Shown piece by piece: positions 39,330 through 46,719 of a stretch of 64,000 nucleotides of DNA. Source of the stretch: Reyranella sp. (GTDB lineage: Bacteria > Pseudomonadota > Alphaproteobacteria > Reyranellales > Reyranellaceae). The notes beneath the pieces were generated by a model. It searched no databases and was not told where the DNA came from. It saw only the letters and a program-made list of their open reading frames with translations. The DNA is taken from the NCBI GenBank assembly GCA_022844015.1, contig JALHMO010000003.1:1-64000 (forward strand), read 5' to 3'. The position numbers and the translations under genes were made by a program. How positions within the stretch are numbered: the stretch's first letter is position 1; every line of letters begins with the position of its first letter.

Positions 39330-39447
39330 ATTGCCCGCTTGTTTCAACCATGCGACAGGGAACGTCGCCATAGCTTCGGCGACCGCTGGCCACCCGTTCG
39401 AACGCCCATCCAGGATCGCCTCCACCGTCCTGCGGCGCACCCTTTGG
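39330..39447 (-). pseudogene. Serine recombinase remnant, C-terminal end
   Basis: A short minus-strand stretch reading TVEAILDGRSNGWPAVAEAMATFPVAWLKQAG (given in parts: VEAILDGR, AMATFPVAWL), which matches the last residues of large serine recombinases (VEAILDGR... PFPVEW). It starts at about the point where the other remnant at 34564-35225 stops. The two lie at opposite ends of the transposon region in the same orientation. Short, so moderate confidence. Confidence 0.5.
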
Positions 39448-39468
39448 GTGAGACAGCGAAAAGGCGTG

Positions 39469-41076
39469 TCACCGCCGCCTGACCGTGATCCCCGCGGCCT
39501 CGCGGTCCCAGGTCCGGTCGGAGATGCCACGCTCGCGAAGCTTGTATTTCTGGATCTTGCCGTTCTCGGTCGCCGGCAGGGTGTCGACGAACTCGAGGAA
39601 GCGCGGCACCGCGAAGTAAGGCATCCGGGTCTCGCAGAAGCGGATCACGGCCACCGGGTCGAGCGTGCTGCCCGCCTGCAGGACGACGGCCGCCATGACC
39701 TCGTCCTCGGCGAGCTCGGACCGCACGGGGAAGGCGGCCGCCGTGGCGATCTCGGGATGGCTCAGCAGCACCTGCTCGACCTCGAACGAGGACACGTTCT
39801 CGCCGCGCCGGCGGATGGCGTCCTTGAGGCGGTCGACGAAGCGGAAGTAGCCGTCGGGCTCGCGGATGACCCTGTCGCCACTGTGGAACCAGAGATTGCG
39901 CCACGCCTCCACGGTCTTCTCCGGCGTGCCGAAATAGCCGGTGCCGAACGCGAACGGCGCCTCGGCCCGCAGGATGAGCTCGCCCGGCGTGCCATCCGGC
40001 ACCTCGTTGTCGTCGTCGTCGACCACGCGCGCGGCAAACCCCTCGAAGATTCGTCCCATGGTGCCTGGCTTCTGCTCGCCGAGCGGCGTGCCGATGACGA
40101 AGTTGGTCTCGGTCGAGCCGTAGCCGTCGAGCAGGCCGATGCCGGTGCGCTGGGTGAACTCGGCATGGAAATGCCCGGGTACGCCGGGCGCCAGCGCGAT
40201 GCGCGTCGAATGACGCTGCTCGTCCGGATGCGGATCGCGCGACAGCAGGATCGGCACCATCGCGCCCAGCAGATAGGTCACCGTGGCCTGCCGCTCCGCC
40301 AGCGTGGTCCAGAAGGCCGAGGCGGAGAACCTGCTTTCGAAGCTCGCCGTGGCGCCAGTCAGCATCGCCTGGAAGAAAGTGTTCAGGGCATTGGTGTGAA
40401 AGAGTGGAAGCGTCGTGCAGAGGACGTCGCTCTCGCCGACGCCCAGCAGATGCGCGGTGTTGACGCCCCACCAGAAGAACTGGGCGTGCGGGCAGCACAC
40501 CCCCTTGGACGGCCCGGTAGTGCCCGAGGTGTAGAGGATGGCCAGAGTATCGCTCGGCCGCGCCGGCCCGGCGGCAATCGCCTCGCCCAGGGGCGGCAGC
40601 ACCTGGGCCGGCACGGCGCACGGCATCGCGCCGATGGGCTGGTCGATGATCCAGATTGCCTGAACCGGCAATGTCGCCAGATCGACATGGTCGAGGGCAC
40701 TCAGCAGGGCCGCCTCGATGACCAGCAGCCGGGCGCCGGAATTTTCCAGGATGTGGCGCAGCTGCAGGCCGCGCGAGGCGGTGTTGATCGGCACCAGGAT
40801 GGCGCCGAGCCAGGCCGTGCCGAGGAATATCTCGATGAACTCCGGCCGGTTCTCGCAGATCAGGGCGACGCGGTCGCCCGACCGCACGCCGGCCTCGTGG
40901 AGGCGGCCGGCAGCGCGGGCAGCAAGCTGCGGGGCGTCGGCAAAGCTCCAGCGCTTGCCGCCGGATTGCACGAGCGGCCTGGCGCCGAACTTGTCGGCCT
41001 GGGCCTGCAGCATCGCCGCGACGCTGCGCTCGCCCGGCGCGAAGAAGCGGCCGGCATCGAGGGGTTCGCGCGCCAT
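39469..41076 (-). CDS. Acyl-CoA synthetase (AMP-forming, carnitine/crotonobetaine-CoA ligase-like)
   Basis: ANL-superfamily ligase, 535 residues, that activates a carboxylic acid with ATP and CoA. P-loop-like motif ILYTSGTTGPSKG, DGYGSTETNF, WFHSGDRVIREPDGYFRFVDRLKD and the C-terminal ENGKIQKYKLRERG with the adenylation Lys. It resembles CaiC-type ligases but the acid is not defined. ATG 41076 is used; a GTG at 41082 overlaps the upstream stop as GTGA and is equally possible. Last gene of the leftward catabolic run; I infer that it could activate the hydroxylated indole-acetic acid intermediate. Confidence 0.88.
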   Translation of the reverse strand: MAREPLDAGRFFAPGERSVAAMLQAQADKFGARPLVQSGGKRWSFADAPQLAARAAGRLHEAGVRSGDRVALICENRPEFIEIFLGTAWLGAILVPINTASRGLQLRHILENSGARLLVIEAALLSALDHVDLATLPVQAIWIIDQPIGAMPCAVPAQVLPPLGEAIAAGPARPSDTLAILYTSGTTGPSKGVCCPHAQFFWWGVNTAHLLGVGESDVLCTTLPLFHTNALNTFFQAMLTGATASFESRFSASAFWTTLAERQATVTYLLGAMVPILLSRDPHPDEQRHSTRIALAPGVPGHFHAEFTQRTGIGLLDGYGSTETNFVIGTPLGEQKPGTMGRIFEGFAARVVDDDDNEVPDGTPGELILRAEAPFAFGTGYFGTPEKTVEAWRNLWFHSGDRVIREPDGYFRFVDRLKDAIRRRGENVSSFEVEQVLLSHPEIATAAAFPVRSELAEDEVMAAVVLQAGSTLDPVAVIRFCETRMPYFAVPRFLEFVDTLPATENGKIQKYKLRERGISDRTWDREAAGITVRRR

Positions 41077-41078
41077 GG

Positions 41079-42056
41079 TCACAGCACCGGCGGCCGGACG
41101 AGGCCGAGACCGCGCAGCAGTGTCGTGAACGCCGCCAGCCGCTCGAGGCGATGACTGTCCAGATCGAGCTTGTCGTAGTCGAGAAAACCGCGTCCGGTCT
41201 TCATGCCGATGTTCCCCTCATGCATGTTGCGCTCGACGATCGCCGGCGCGGCGTAGCGTTCGTTGCCCAGGGCCTGGGTAAGATAGCGGCTGGCGTAGTA
41301 GAGGATGTCGCCGCCGCCCCAGTCGATGAACTCGAGCAGGCCGAGCACGGCGAAGCGCAGGCCGAAGCCGTACTTGACTGCCTTGTCGATCTCCTCGGCT
41401 GAGGCCACCCCCTCCTCCACCATGCGCGCCGCCTCGTTCATGGCGAGCGCTTGGATGCGCGGCACGATGTAGCCCGGGGTCGCCGCACAGAGCACGGTGA
41501 CCTTGCCGATCCCGTCGAGCAGAGCGCGCAGCGTCTGGACCACGTCCGTGCTCGTCGCCTTGCCGGCCGACAGCTCGACCAGCGGCATCAGGTAGGGCGG
41601 GTTGAGCCAGTGGGCGTTGAGGAAGCGCTCGCGATGCTCGATCGCCTCGGCGAGGTCGTCGACCAGGATGGTCGAGGTGGTCGAGGCGATGATCGGTCGC
41701 CGCCCGGCGAGACGCGACACCAGCGCGAGCGCCGTCCGCTTCTGCTCGAGCACTTCCGGCACGCCTTCGAAGATGAAGCCGGCGTCCGGCAGAACGGCAC
41801 CGGCCTCGCTCGACGGAACGACGCGCACGAGGGCGGCGATGGCGGGCACCTGGTCGGCGGCGCAGAGTCCGAGGCGCGCCAATGTGCCCAGGGTCGCGGC
41901 GATCTCGCCCTGCGCTTCACGCGCCAGTGACACGAACTGCTCGGCGGGACGTTCCTTCAGGTCGACCAAGGCGACGTCGTGCCCGGCATAGGCAAACACC
42001 ACCGCAAGACCACGGCCCATGCGTCCCGCACCCACCAGGGCGATCGGCTCTCTCAT
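41079..42056 (-). CDS. 3-hydroxyacyl-CoA dehydrogenase family protein
   Basis: 325-residue NAD-dependent dehydrogenase of the HAD/FadB-like family. Rossmann motif VGAGRMGRGLAVVFAYAG at the N-terminus, IIASTTSTILVDDLAEA, HWLNPPYLMPLVEL (catalytic His region) and a C-terminal domain with GYIVPRIQALAMNEA and GFGLRFAVLGLLEF. It probably oxidises a 3-hydroxyacyl-CoA or related hydroxy acid (L-gulonate 3-dehydrogenase/lambda-crystallin relatives are alternatives). ATG 42056 overlaps the upstream stop by four bases. Confidence 0.88.
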   Translation of the reverse strand: MREPIALVGAGRMGRGLAVVFAYAGHDVALVDLKERPAEQFVSLAREAQGEIAATLGTLARLGLCAADQVPAIAALVRVVPSSEAGAVLPDAGFIFEGVPEVLEQKRTALALVSRLAGRRPIIASTTSTILVDDLAEAIEHRERFLNAHWLNPPYLMPLVELSAGKATSTDVVQTLRALLDGIGKVTVLCAATPGYIVPRIQALAMNEAARMVEEGVASAEEIDKAVKYGFGLRFAVLGLLEFIDWGGGDILYYASRYLTQALGNERYAAPAIVERNMHEGNIGMKTGRGFLDYDKLDLDSHRLERLAAFTTLLRGLGLVRPPVL

Positions 42057-43144
42057 GCGAAGCCCTCGCGCAGCAGCTTCTGCAGGCCGGCGCGGTCGAG
42101 GTCGCCGAGGCCGAGGCTCGCCAGGGTACGGCCCGTCCGGGAGAAGTCTTCGCCGCAGATCGCGCCGCCGATCGACAGGAAGGCCTCGACCAGGGGCACC
42201 TCGACGCCGGCGAGCCGCGCCGTCGAGGCAAGCAACGCCAACCCCATGCGCACGTCCTCGATCATGTAGCGATGCTCGCGCAGGACGATGCTCTCGCGCC
42301 AGTCCCCCGACTTGGTCAACCGCTCGTGCGAGCCGCGGCCGTACATCCATTCCGGTCCGGTCGCGGCATAGTGGTCGGCCAGCGGAAAATGCGGGGCGCC
42401 ATAGCCCAGGGCCTCGCGAACCGCCATGCGCTCTCGGTCGAGAGCGTCGGTCACGCGACGGACCGCTGGCTGCGTGCCTTCGTTGTGGATGTCCCACCTC
42501 TCGAAGTGCTCGAGCGGGGCGGCGTTCATGACGATGAGCGGTGGATGGATGATCGGCCCGGCATTCATCAGCGCGCCGGACAGTGCATCGCCGCACGGCC
42601 GGATCGCCTCCGGGAAGGCCCGTGAGAGGACCGCCAACGCCGCATCGGCACGCGACAGCGGAAAGACGCCGGTCGGCAGATGCTTTCCGCGGGCCGAGAT
42701 CTGCACCTCGTACGGCCCGTGCTTGCGTGCGAGCCAGGGCAAGGTGCCGGTCTCGGCAAACGCCAGCCGTGCGCGATTGCCCGACTGCCACGCCGCCTTG
42801 GCGAACACGAATGACCCGAACGTTCCCGGCGGCAGGAATACCACCTGCCCGTCAACCAGATGCGGCGCCAGGCGCTCGGCAATGTCGGGCTGGGCGAAGG
42901 CGGGCGTCGGGCAGACGATCAACTCGGCGTCGCGGACAGCCTCGGAAATGTCGGTCGTGACGAGGGCCGGCGTTGCCGTGTGGCTGCCGCGGAAATCCTT
43001 GACCGTGATGGTGCCGCCGGCGGCGCGGTGGCTGGCAACCGCGGCGGCGTCGCGGCGCCACATGCGCACGGTGTGTCCAGCCAACGCGAAGTCGCCGGCC
43101 GCCGCAAACGATCCGTTGCCGCCGCCTAGGACTGCAATTTCCAA
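42053..43144 (-). CDS. Octopine/nopaline dehydrogenase-like NAD(P)-binding protein
   Basis: 363 residues. The N-terminal Rossmann domain reads LEIAVLGGGNGSFAAAGDFALAG (cut: VLGGGNGSFAAAGDF), and the C-terminal NAD/NADP octopine/nopaline dehydrogenase domain has GALMNAGPIIHPPLIVMNA and HFERWDIHNEG. The start is not obvious: I chose TTG 43144, which has GAGGGG about six bases upstream and lies where homology begins; upstream in-frame codons run into a palindromic repeat. Members act on opines or keto/amino acid conjugates, but a different substrate is likely here given the catabolic neighbours. Confidence 0.78.
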   Translation of the reverse strand: MEIAVLGGGNGSFAAAGDFALAGHTVRMWRRDAAAVASHRAAGGTITVKDFRGSHTATPALVTTDISEAVRDAELIVCPTPAFAQPDIAERLAPHLVDGQVVFLPPGTFGSFVFAKAAWQSGNRARLAFAETGTLPWLARKHGPYEVQISARGKHLPTGVFPLSRADAALAVLSRAFPEAIRPCGDALSGALMNAGPIIHPPLIVMNAAPLEHFERWDIHNEGTQPAVRRVTDALDRERMAVREALGYGAPHFPLADHYAATGPEWMYGRGSHERLTKSGDWRESIVLREHRYMIEDVRMGLALLASTARLAGVEVPLVEAFLSIGGAICGEDFSRTGRTLASLGLGDLDRAGLQKLLREGFA

Positions 43145-43159
43145 GACTGTCCCCTCACT

Positions 43160-43349
43160 GGCGCTAACATTGGTCGAAGGCCCAACAAAATCCTCATCCT
43201 GAGGAGGCCGCGTAGCGGCCGTCTCGAAGGATGGGCCACACAGCGGATCCTTGAAAAAGCGTGTTGCAAGACCCGCTCTGTTGCCGACCCTTCGAGACGC
43301 GGCCCTCCGGGCCACTCCTCAGGGTGAGGTCCCTTTGTAAGTTGGCGCC
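43160..43349. repeat. MITE-like palindromic repeat, family A copy 2
   Basis: Starts GGCGCTAACATTGG and ends GTAAGTTGGCGCC, so the ends are partly complementary. Inside are TCCTCATCCTGAGGAGG, CGTCTCGAAGGATGGGCC, then CCTTCGAGACGCGG and CTCCTCAGGGTGAGG. It lies between the MarR gene and the octopine-dehydrogenase-like gene of the same run and fills the 241-base gap. Confidence 0.8.
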
Positions 43350-43385
43350 TCTGGACAGTCCCCTTCCGCAGCAACCTTGCATCGC

Positions 43386-43925
43386 TCACCCCTTCCCATG
43401 CAGGTCGAGATTGCGCTGCAGTAGCGTCAGATTCTGCAGGAGCTCCGATTTCGCCTCGACGCTGAGCTCGCCCAGGATCGACACCACCCACTCCTCGTGC
43501 CGGCGTGCCATGCGCAGGAACGCCTCGCGGCCCTTGCGCGTCAGCCTCACGATCATGCTGCGGCGGTCGTCGGGATCCTCGTGGCGCGACACCAGCCCTG
43601 CCTCGCCGAGCTTGTCGACCAGCCCGGTTACCGCGCCGTTGGACACGAGAAGCCGCCTCGACAGTTCCGACATGGAGAGGCCGTCGGGAAAGCGCTCGAG
43701 CTGCGCCAGGACGTCGAAACGGGCGAGCGAGGTGCCGAATTCCTTGCGCAGGCGCTGGCCGAGGATGTTCTCCATCTTGCCGGAGCAGCCGAGCAGGCGC
43801 AGCCATACCCTGAGCTCGAGATGTCCCTTTTGCGTTGGCGCCGCTCCGCTCTCGGCGATCCGCGCCTCGCCATTGGAGCGGTAGCGCATCCTGCCATTGG
43901 ACGACCTCGAGACGGGTTCGGTCAT
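43386..43925 (-). CDS. MarR-family transcriptional regulator (first)
   Basis: 179-residue MarR protein, a probable aromatic-acid-responsive repressor. The winged helix is LARFDVLAQLERFPDGLSMSELSRRLLVSNGAVTGLVDKLGEAGLVSRHEDPDDRRSMIVRLT, given here by its parts: helices SMSELSRRLLVSNGAV and TGLVDKLGEAGLV, wing EDPDDRRSMIV. N-terminal 40 residues are an extra tail. It follows the SDR gene by 12 bases in the leftward run. Its paralogue at 62843 ends the rightward group; both may bind the motif found in front of the two transcripts. Confidence 0.9.
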   Translation of the reverse strand: MTEPVSRSSNGRMRYRSNGEARIAESGAAPTQKGHLELRVWLRLLGCSGKMENILGQRLRKEFGTSLARFDVLAQLERFPDGLSMSELSRRLLVSNGAVTGLVDKLGEAGLVSRHEDPDDRRSMIVRLTRKGREAFLRMARRHEEWVVSILGELSVEAKSELLQNLTLLQRNLDLHGKG

Positions 43926-43937
43926 GATCGCGTCCCT

Positions 43938-44669
43938 TCAGATGACCAGGGTACCGACGCTGGCGCCGCCGCAGACATAGAGAACCTGGCCGGTGATGAA
44001 GGACGCCTCGCGGCTGGCGAAGAACTTGACCGCCGCTGCGACATCCTCGGGCTGGCCGAGTCGCCGCATCGGAATGGCCGCCGCCAGGGCTGTCTCGCGC
44101 TCGCTGCCGGCCGGGATGATCTCGTGGAACATGTGCGTGCCCCGGACCGGGCCAGGCGCCACCATGTTGACGGTGATGCCGAACGGCGCAAGCTCGAGTG
44201 CCCAGGTGCGCCCCATGCCGATGATGCCGGCCTTGGTGGCGGAATAGGCTGTGCGACCCGTGGCACCCAGCGCCGCCCGGGAGGAGATCAGCACGACCCG
44301 GCCAAAGCCCTCCTGCTTCATGTGCGGCAGCGTCGCGCCGAGCAGCGTCAGTGCAGCACCGAGATGGAGCTGGGCCAAAGCCGCGATGTCGGCCGCCGTC
44401 GTGCTCTCGACCGCACTGGGCCTGATGACCCCGGCATTGTGCACGAGGTGCGTCACGCGATGCTCGCGGGCGATTGCGGCCGCCGCTGCTTCGGTGGCCC
44501 GGGCATCGAGCAGATCGACCGTCCGCGCCTCGAGTTGCGGATGAGACCATCCCGGCTTCTCCAGCGCGAGCGAGATCACGCGATAGCCGTCCGCCAGCAG
44601 CGCCTTGGCGATGGCGGCGCCGATGCCGCCGCTGGCGCCGGTGACGATCGCGGTGCCGGCGCCGCTCAC
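43938..44669 (-). CDS. SDR-family oxidoreductase
   Basis: 243-residue short-chain dehydrogenase with complete motifs: cofactor-binding TGASGGIG, HNAG, catalytic Ser in LISSRAALG and Y-x3-K (YSATKAG). The GTG at 44669 overlaps the cyclase stop as GTGA. In the proposed indole-acetate pathway it could reduce or oxidise a hydroxy-oxindole or hydroxyacyl intermediate, but the substrate cannot be read from the sequence. Confidence 0.9.
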   Translation of the reverse strand: MSGAGTAIVTGASGGIGAAIAKALLADGYRVISLALEKPGWSHPQLEARTVDLLDARATEAAAAAIAREHRVTHLVHNAGVIRPSAVESTTAADIAALAQLHLGAALTLLGATLPHMKQEGFGRVVLISSRAALGATGRTAYSATKAGIIGMGRTWALELAPFGITVNMVAPGPVRGTHMFHEIIPAGSERETALAAAIPMRRLGQPEDVAAAVKFFASREASFITGQVLYVCGGASVGTLVI

Positions 44670-45481
44670 GCGCGCTTCTCCGCGCGTGGCACCAGGGCAA
44701 GAACGCGCAGTGGGCTGCCCGACCCTCGCCGGATCTTGAGCGGCGCCGCCAGGATCACCGCGCCGGTCGGCGGCAACCGGTCGAGATTGGCCAGGCACTG
44801 CAGCCCGTACCGGCCCTTGCCGTGCATGTAAAAGTGCGCCGGATACGGCGGGTTGAAATGGAACGCCTGCCCCGCGTCGGTGCCGATCGTCTCGGTGCCG
44901 AGGCCGTGCAGGTCGCGCTGCTCGACCAGGAAGCGCACGACCTCGGGACACGGGCCCGGCGTATGCTGGCCGTCCTCGCGCATGTTGACGTAGTCGCGGC
45001 CGCTGCGCTTCGACCAGTCGGTGCGCAGCAGCACCCAGCTGCGCGGCGGGATGCGCCCGTGCAGGATTTCCCAAGCCTCGACGTCGGCGACCGTCAGCTC
45101 GTAGTCGGCATTGGCGGCCGACTGCTGCGAGATGTCGATCACGACGGCCGGCGCGATGAAGTTGGCGACCGGGATGGTGTCGACGGAATTCTCGGGCAGG
45201 TCCTTGCCCGAGATCCAGTGCACTGGCGCGTCGAAGTGCGTGCCGGTGTGCTCGCCCATGGAGATGTTGTTCCAGTACCAGGCGGACCCGCGTTCGTCGT
45301 AGCGCGACACCTCCTCCATGCGGAATGGCGCGCACTGGCCGAGCTCGGGCGGCATCACGATGGTCGGAAAATCGGGCGACAGCGTGTGGGTGAGATCGAC
45401 GACCTCGATCTCGCCGGCCGCGATCGCGCCGGCAAAAGCGAGCAGGTCTGGAGAGGCTATTGCGTTCGCGGTCGTGGTCAT
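44666..45481 (-). CDS. Cyclase-family metal-dependent hydrolase (isatin hydrolase/kynurenine formamidase fold)
   Basis: 271 residues. The family metal motif H-x-G-T-H-x-D is present as H78, H82, D84 (HTGTHFDAP) followed by H88. Members hydrolyse cyclic or formamide bonds; known activities include kynurenine formamidase and isatin hydrolase, both acting on indole-derived compounds. ATG 45481 overlaps the upstream stop by four bases. Between the Rieske dioxygenase and the 2-aminobenzoyl-CoA enzyme genes, opening of the isatin ring to isatinate is the activity I find most likely; kynurenine formamidase is the main alternative, with no other kynurenine genes here. Confidence 0.82.
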   Translation of the reverse strand: MTTTANAIASPDLLAFAGAIAAGEIEVVDLTHTLSPDFPTIVMPPELGQCAPFRMEEVSRYDERGSAWYWNNISMGEHTGTHFDAPVHWISGKDLPENSVDTIPVANFIAPAVVIDISQQSAANADYELTVADVEAWEILHGRIPPRSWVLLRTDWSKRSGRDYVNMREDGQHTPGPCPEVVRFLVEQRDLHGLGTETIGTDAGQAFHFNPPYPAHFYMHGKGRYGLQCLANLDRLPPTGAVILAAPLKIRRGSGSPLRVLALVPRAEKRA

Positions 45482-46719
45482 GAGCCGAGCTCTCGTTCGA
45501 GGGCCTTGGGGTTGACGGCGAGCCGCGCGCGGATGTCCTCGGCGATGTCGCCCACGAAGACGTCTTCCAGTCCCTGCCGCAGCGCCTGCACCACCGCACG
45601 GCCGAGCGCCGACGGGGCGAGCTTGGGTGGCGGCACCGCCTGGTACCATTCGGTCTCGAGCGGGCCGAAGAAGACGTTCACCACCTTGACGCCGCCCGGC
45701 CGCAGCTCCGCGCGCAGCGACTGCGCCGCCGACAGGCAGGCCGCCTCGGTGGCCGAGAAGGCGCCGTAGGCCGGCCAGCTAGCGAGAGCGAACACCGACA
45801 CCAGGTTGACGAAGGCGGCAGCCGAGTTGATGCCGTCGGCGCCGCGTGCGCGAAGCACCGGCCCGAACGCCTGGGCGATCCGCATCAGGCCGAGATAGCG
45901 GACCTCGAGCTCCTCGCGTGCCACCGTAAGGCCCTTGCGCTCGACGATGCCGCCGGTGCGCACGTGCTCGGCGGTGTTGACCAGGATGTCCACGCGCGGC
46001 GCGAACTCGCCGGCGCACTCGTTGACCGAGATCGTGTCGGTGAGATCGAGCACCACGATCTCGACACGCTCGAGCTTGCGCAGCCGCTCCTCGCCGGGGA
46101 ACGGCTTCCACGGGTCGGCGACTCCGACGAACACGATGCTGGCGCCCGCCTGCGACAGCGCCTCGGCCATCGCCTGCCCCACGGCGGTACGCCCATCCGT
46201 GACCAGCACGCGGCGGTACTTCGGATCGCAGGTGAGCTCGCGCCATTGCGGATCGTCGGCCATGTTCGGCGTGTCCCTGGCCGGCAACGCGATCACGATC
46301 GCCTGGCCGGACTTGTCGAGCTTCAATTCCAGACGGGTCCGTTCGCCCTCGCGCAGGTCGCCGTGCAGGTGCGCCACGATCGCAGGGCCGGCATCGAGCA
46401 GCACGGTGCCGATGCGCCAGGGCATGCGTTCGCGGAAATAGACGTCGGTCGAGGTGCGGATGGTCGTCTCGGCGAGCAGGGTGCCGCGATTGTCGACGTC
46501 GCAGAACGGCAGGCTGGCCGACAGGCAGCGCGGGCAGGCATCGCGCGGCGGGTAGACGACGGCGGCGCAGTCGCCGCAGACCTGGAGCTGGAAGCGGCCC
46601 TCGGCCGCCGCCGCCGTGAGGCCGAGCGCCGTGCGGCTGCGTGTGCCCTGCGGCAGCAGCGGGATGCGCGTCTTCTTCAGCGGGTCCTTCCGCTTGGGAC
46701 GGCTCAATGGCTCGGTCAT
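45478..46719 (-). CDS. DUF35 OB-fold protein fused to an SDR domain with altered active site
   Basis: 413 residues. Residues 40-150 form a DUF35 unit: zinc ribbon C48, C51, C62, C65 (VCGDC, ACPRC) and an OB fold (WRIGTVLLDAGPAIVAHL). DUF35 proteins pair with thiolase-like enzymes. Residues 165-400 are SDR-like (DILVNTA, FVNLVS, YGAFSATEAA), but the glycine motif is TDGRTAVG and the catalytic Lys of Y-x3-K is replaced (Y318, S322), so dehydrogenase activity is doubtful. It overlaps the thiolase-like gene by four bases, as expected for complex partners. Confidence 0.85.
   Translation of the reverse strand: MTEPLSRPKRKDPLKKTRIPLLPQGTRSRTALGLTAAAAEGRFQLQVCGDCAAVVYPPRDACPRCLSASLPFCDVDNRGTLLAETTIRTSTDVYFRERMPWRIGTVLLDAGPAIVAHLHGDLREGERTRLELKLDKSGQAIVIALPARDTPNMADDPQWRELTCDPKYRRVLVTDGRTAVGQAMAEALSQAGASIVFVGVADPWKPFPGEERLRKLERVEIVVLDLTDTISVNECAGEFAPRVDILVNTAEHVRTGGIVERKGLTVAREELEVRYLGLMRIAQAFGPVLRARGADGINSAAAFVNLVSVFALASWPAYGAFSATEAACLSAAQSLRAELRPGGVKVVNVFFGPLETEWYQAVPPPKLAPSALGRAVVQALRQGLEDVFVGDIAEDIRARLAVNPKALERELGS

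Noticed and set aside
33274-39468. Prophage
   Set aside because: No capsid, tail, terminase or lysis genes are present; only recombinase pieces and transposon genes.
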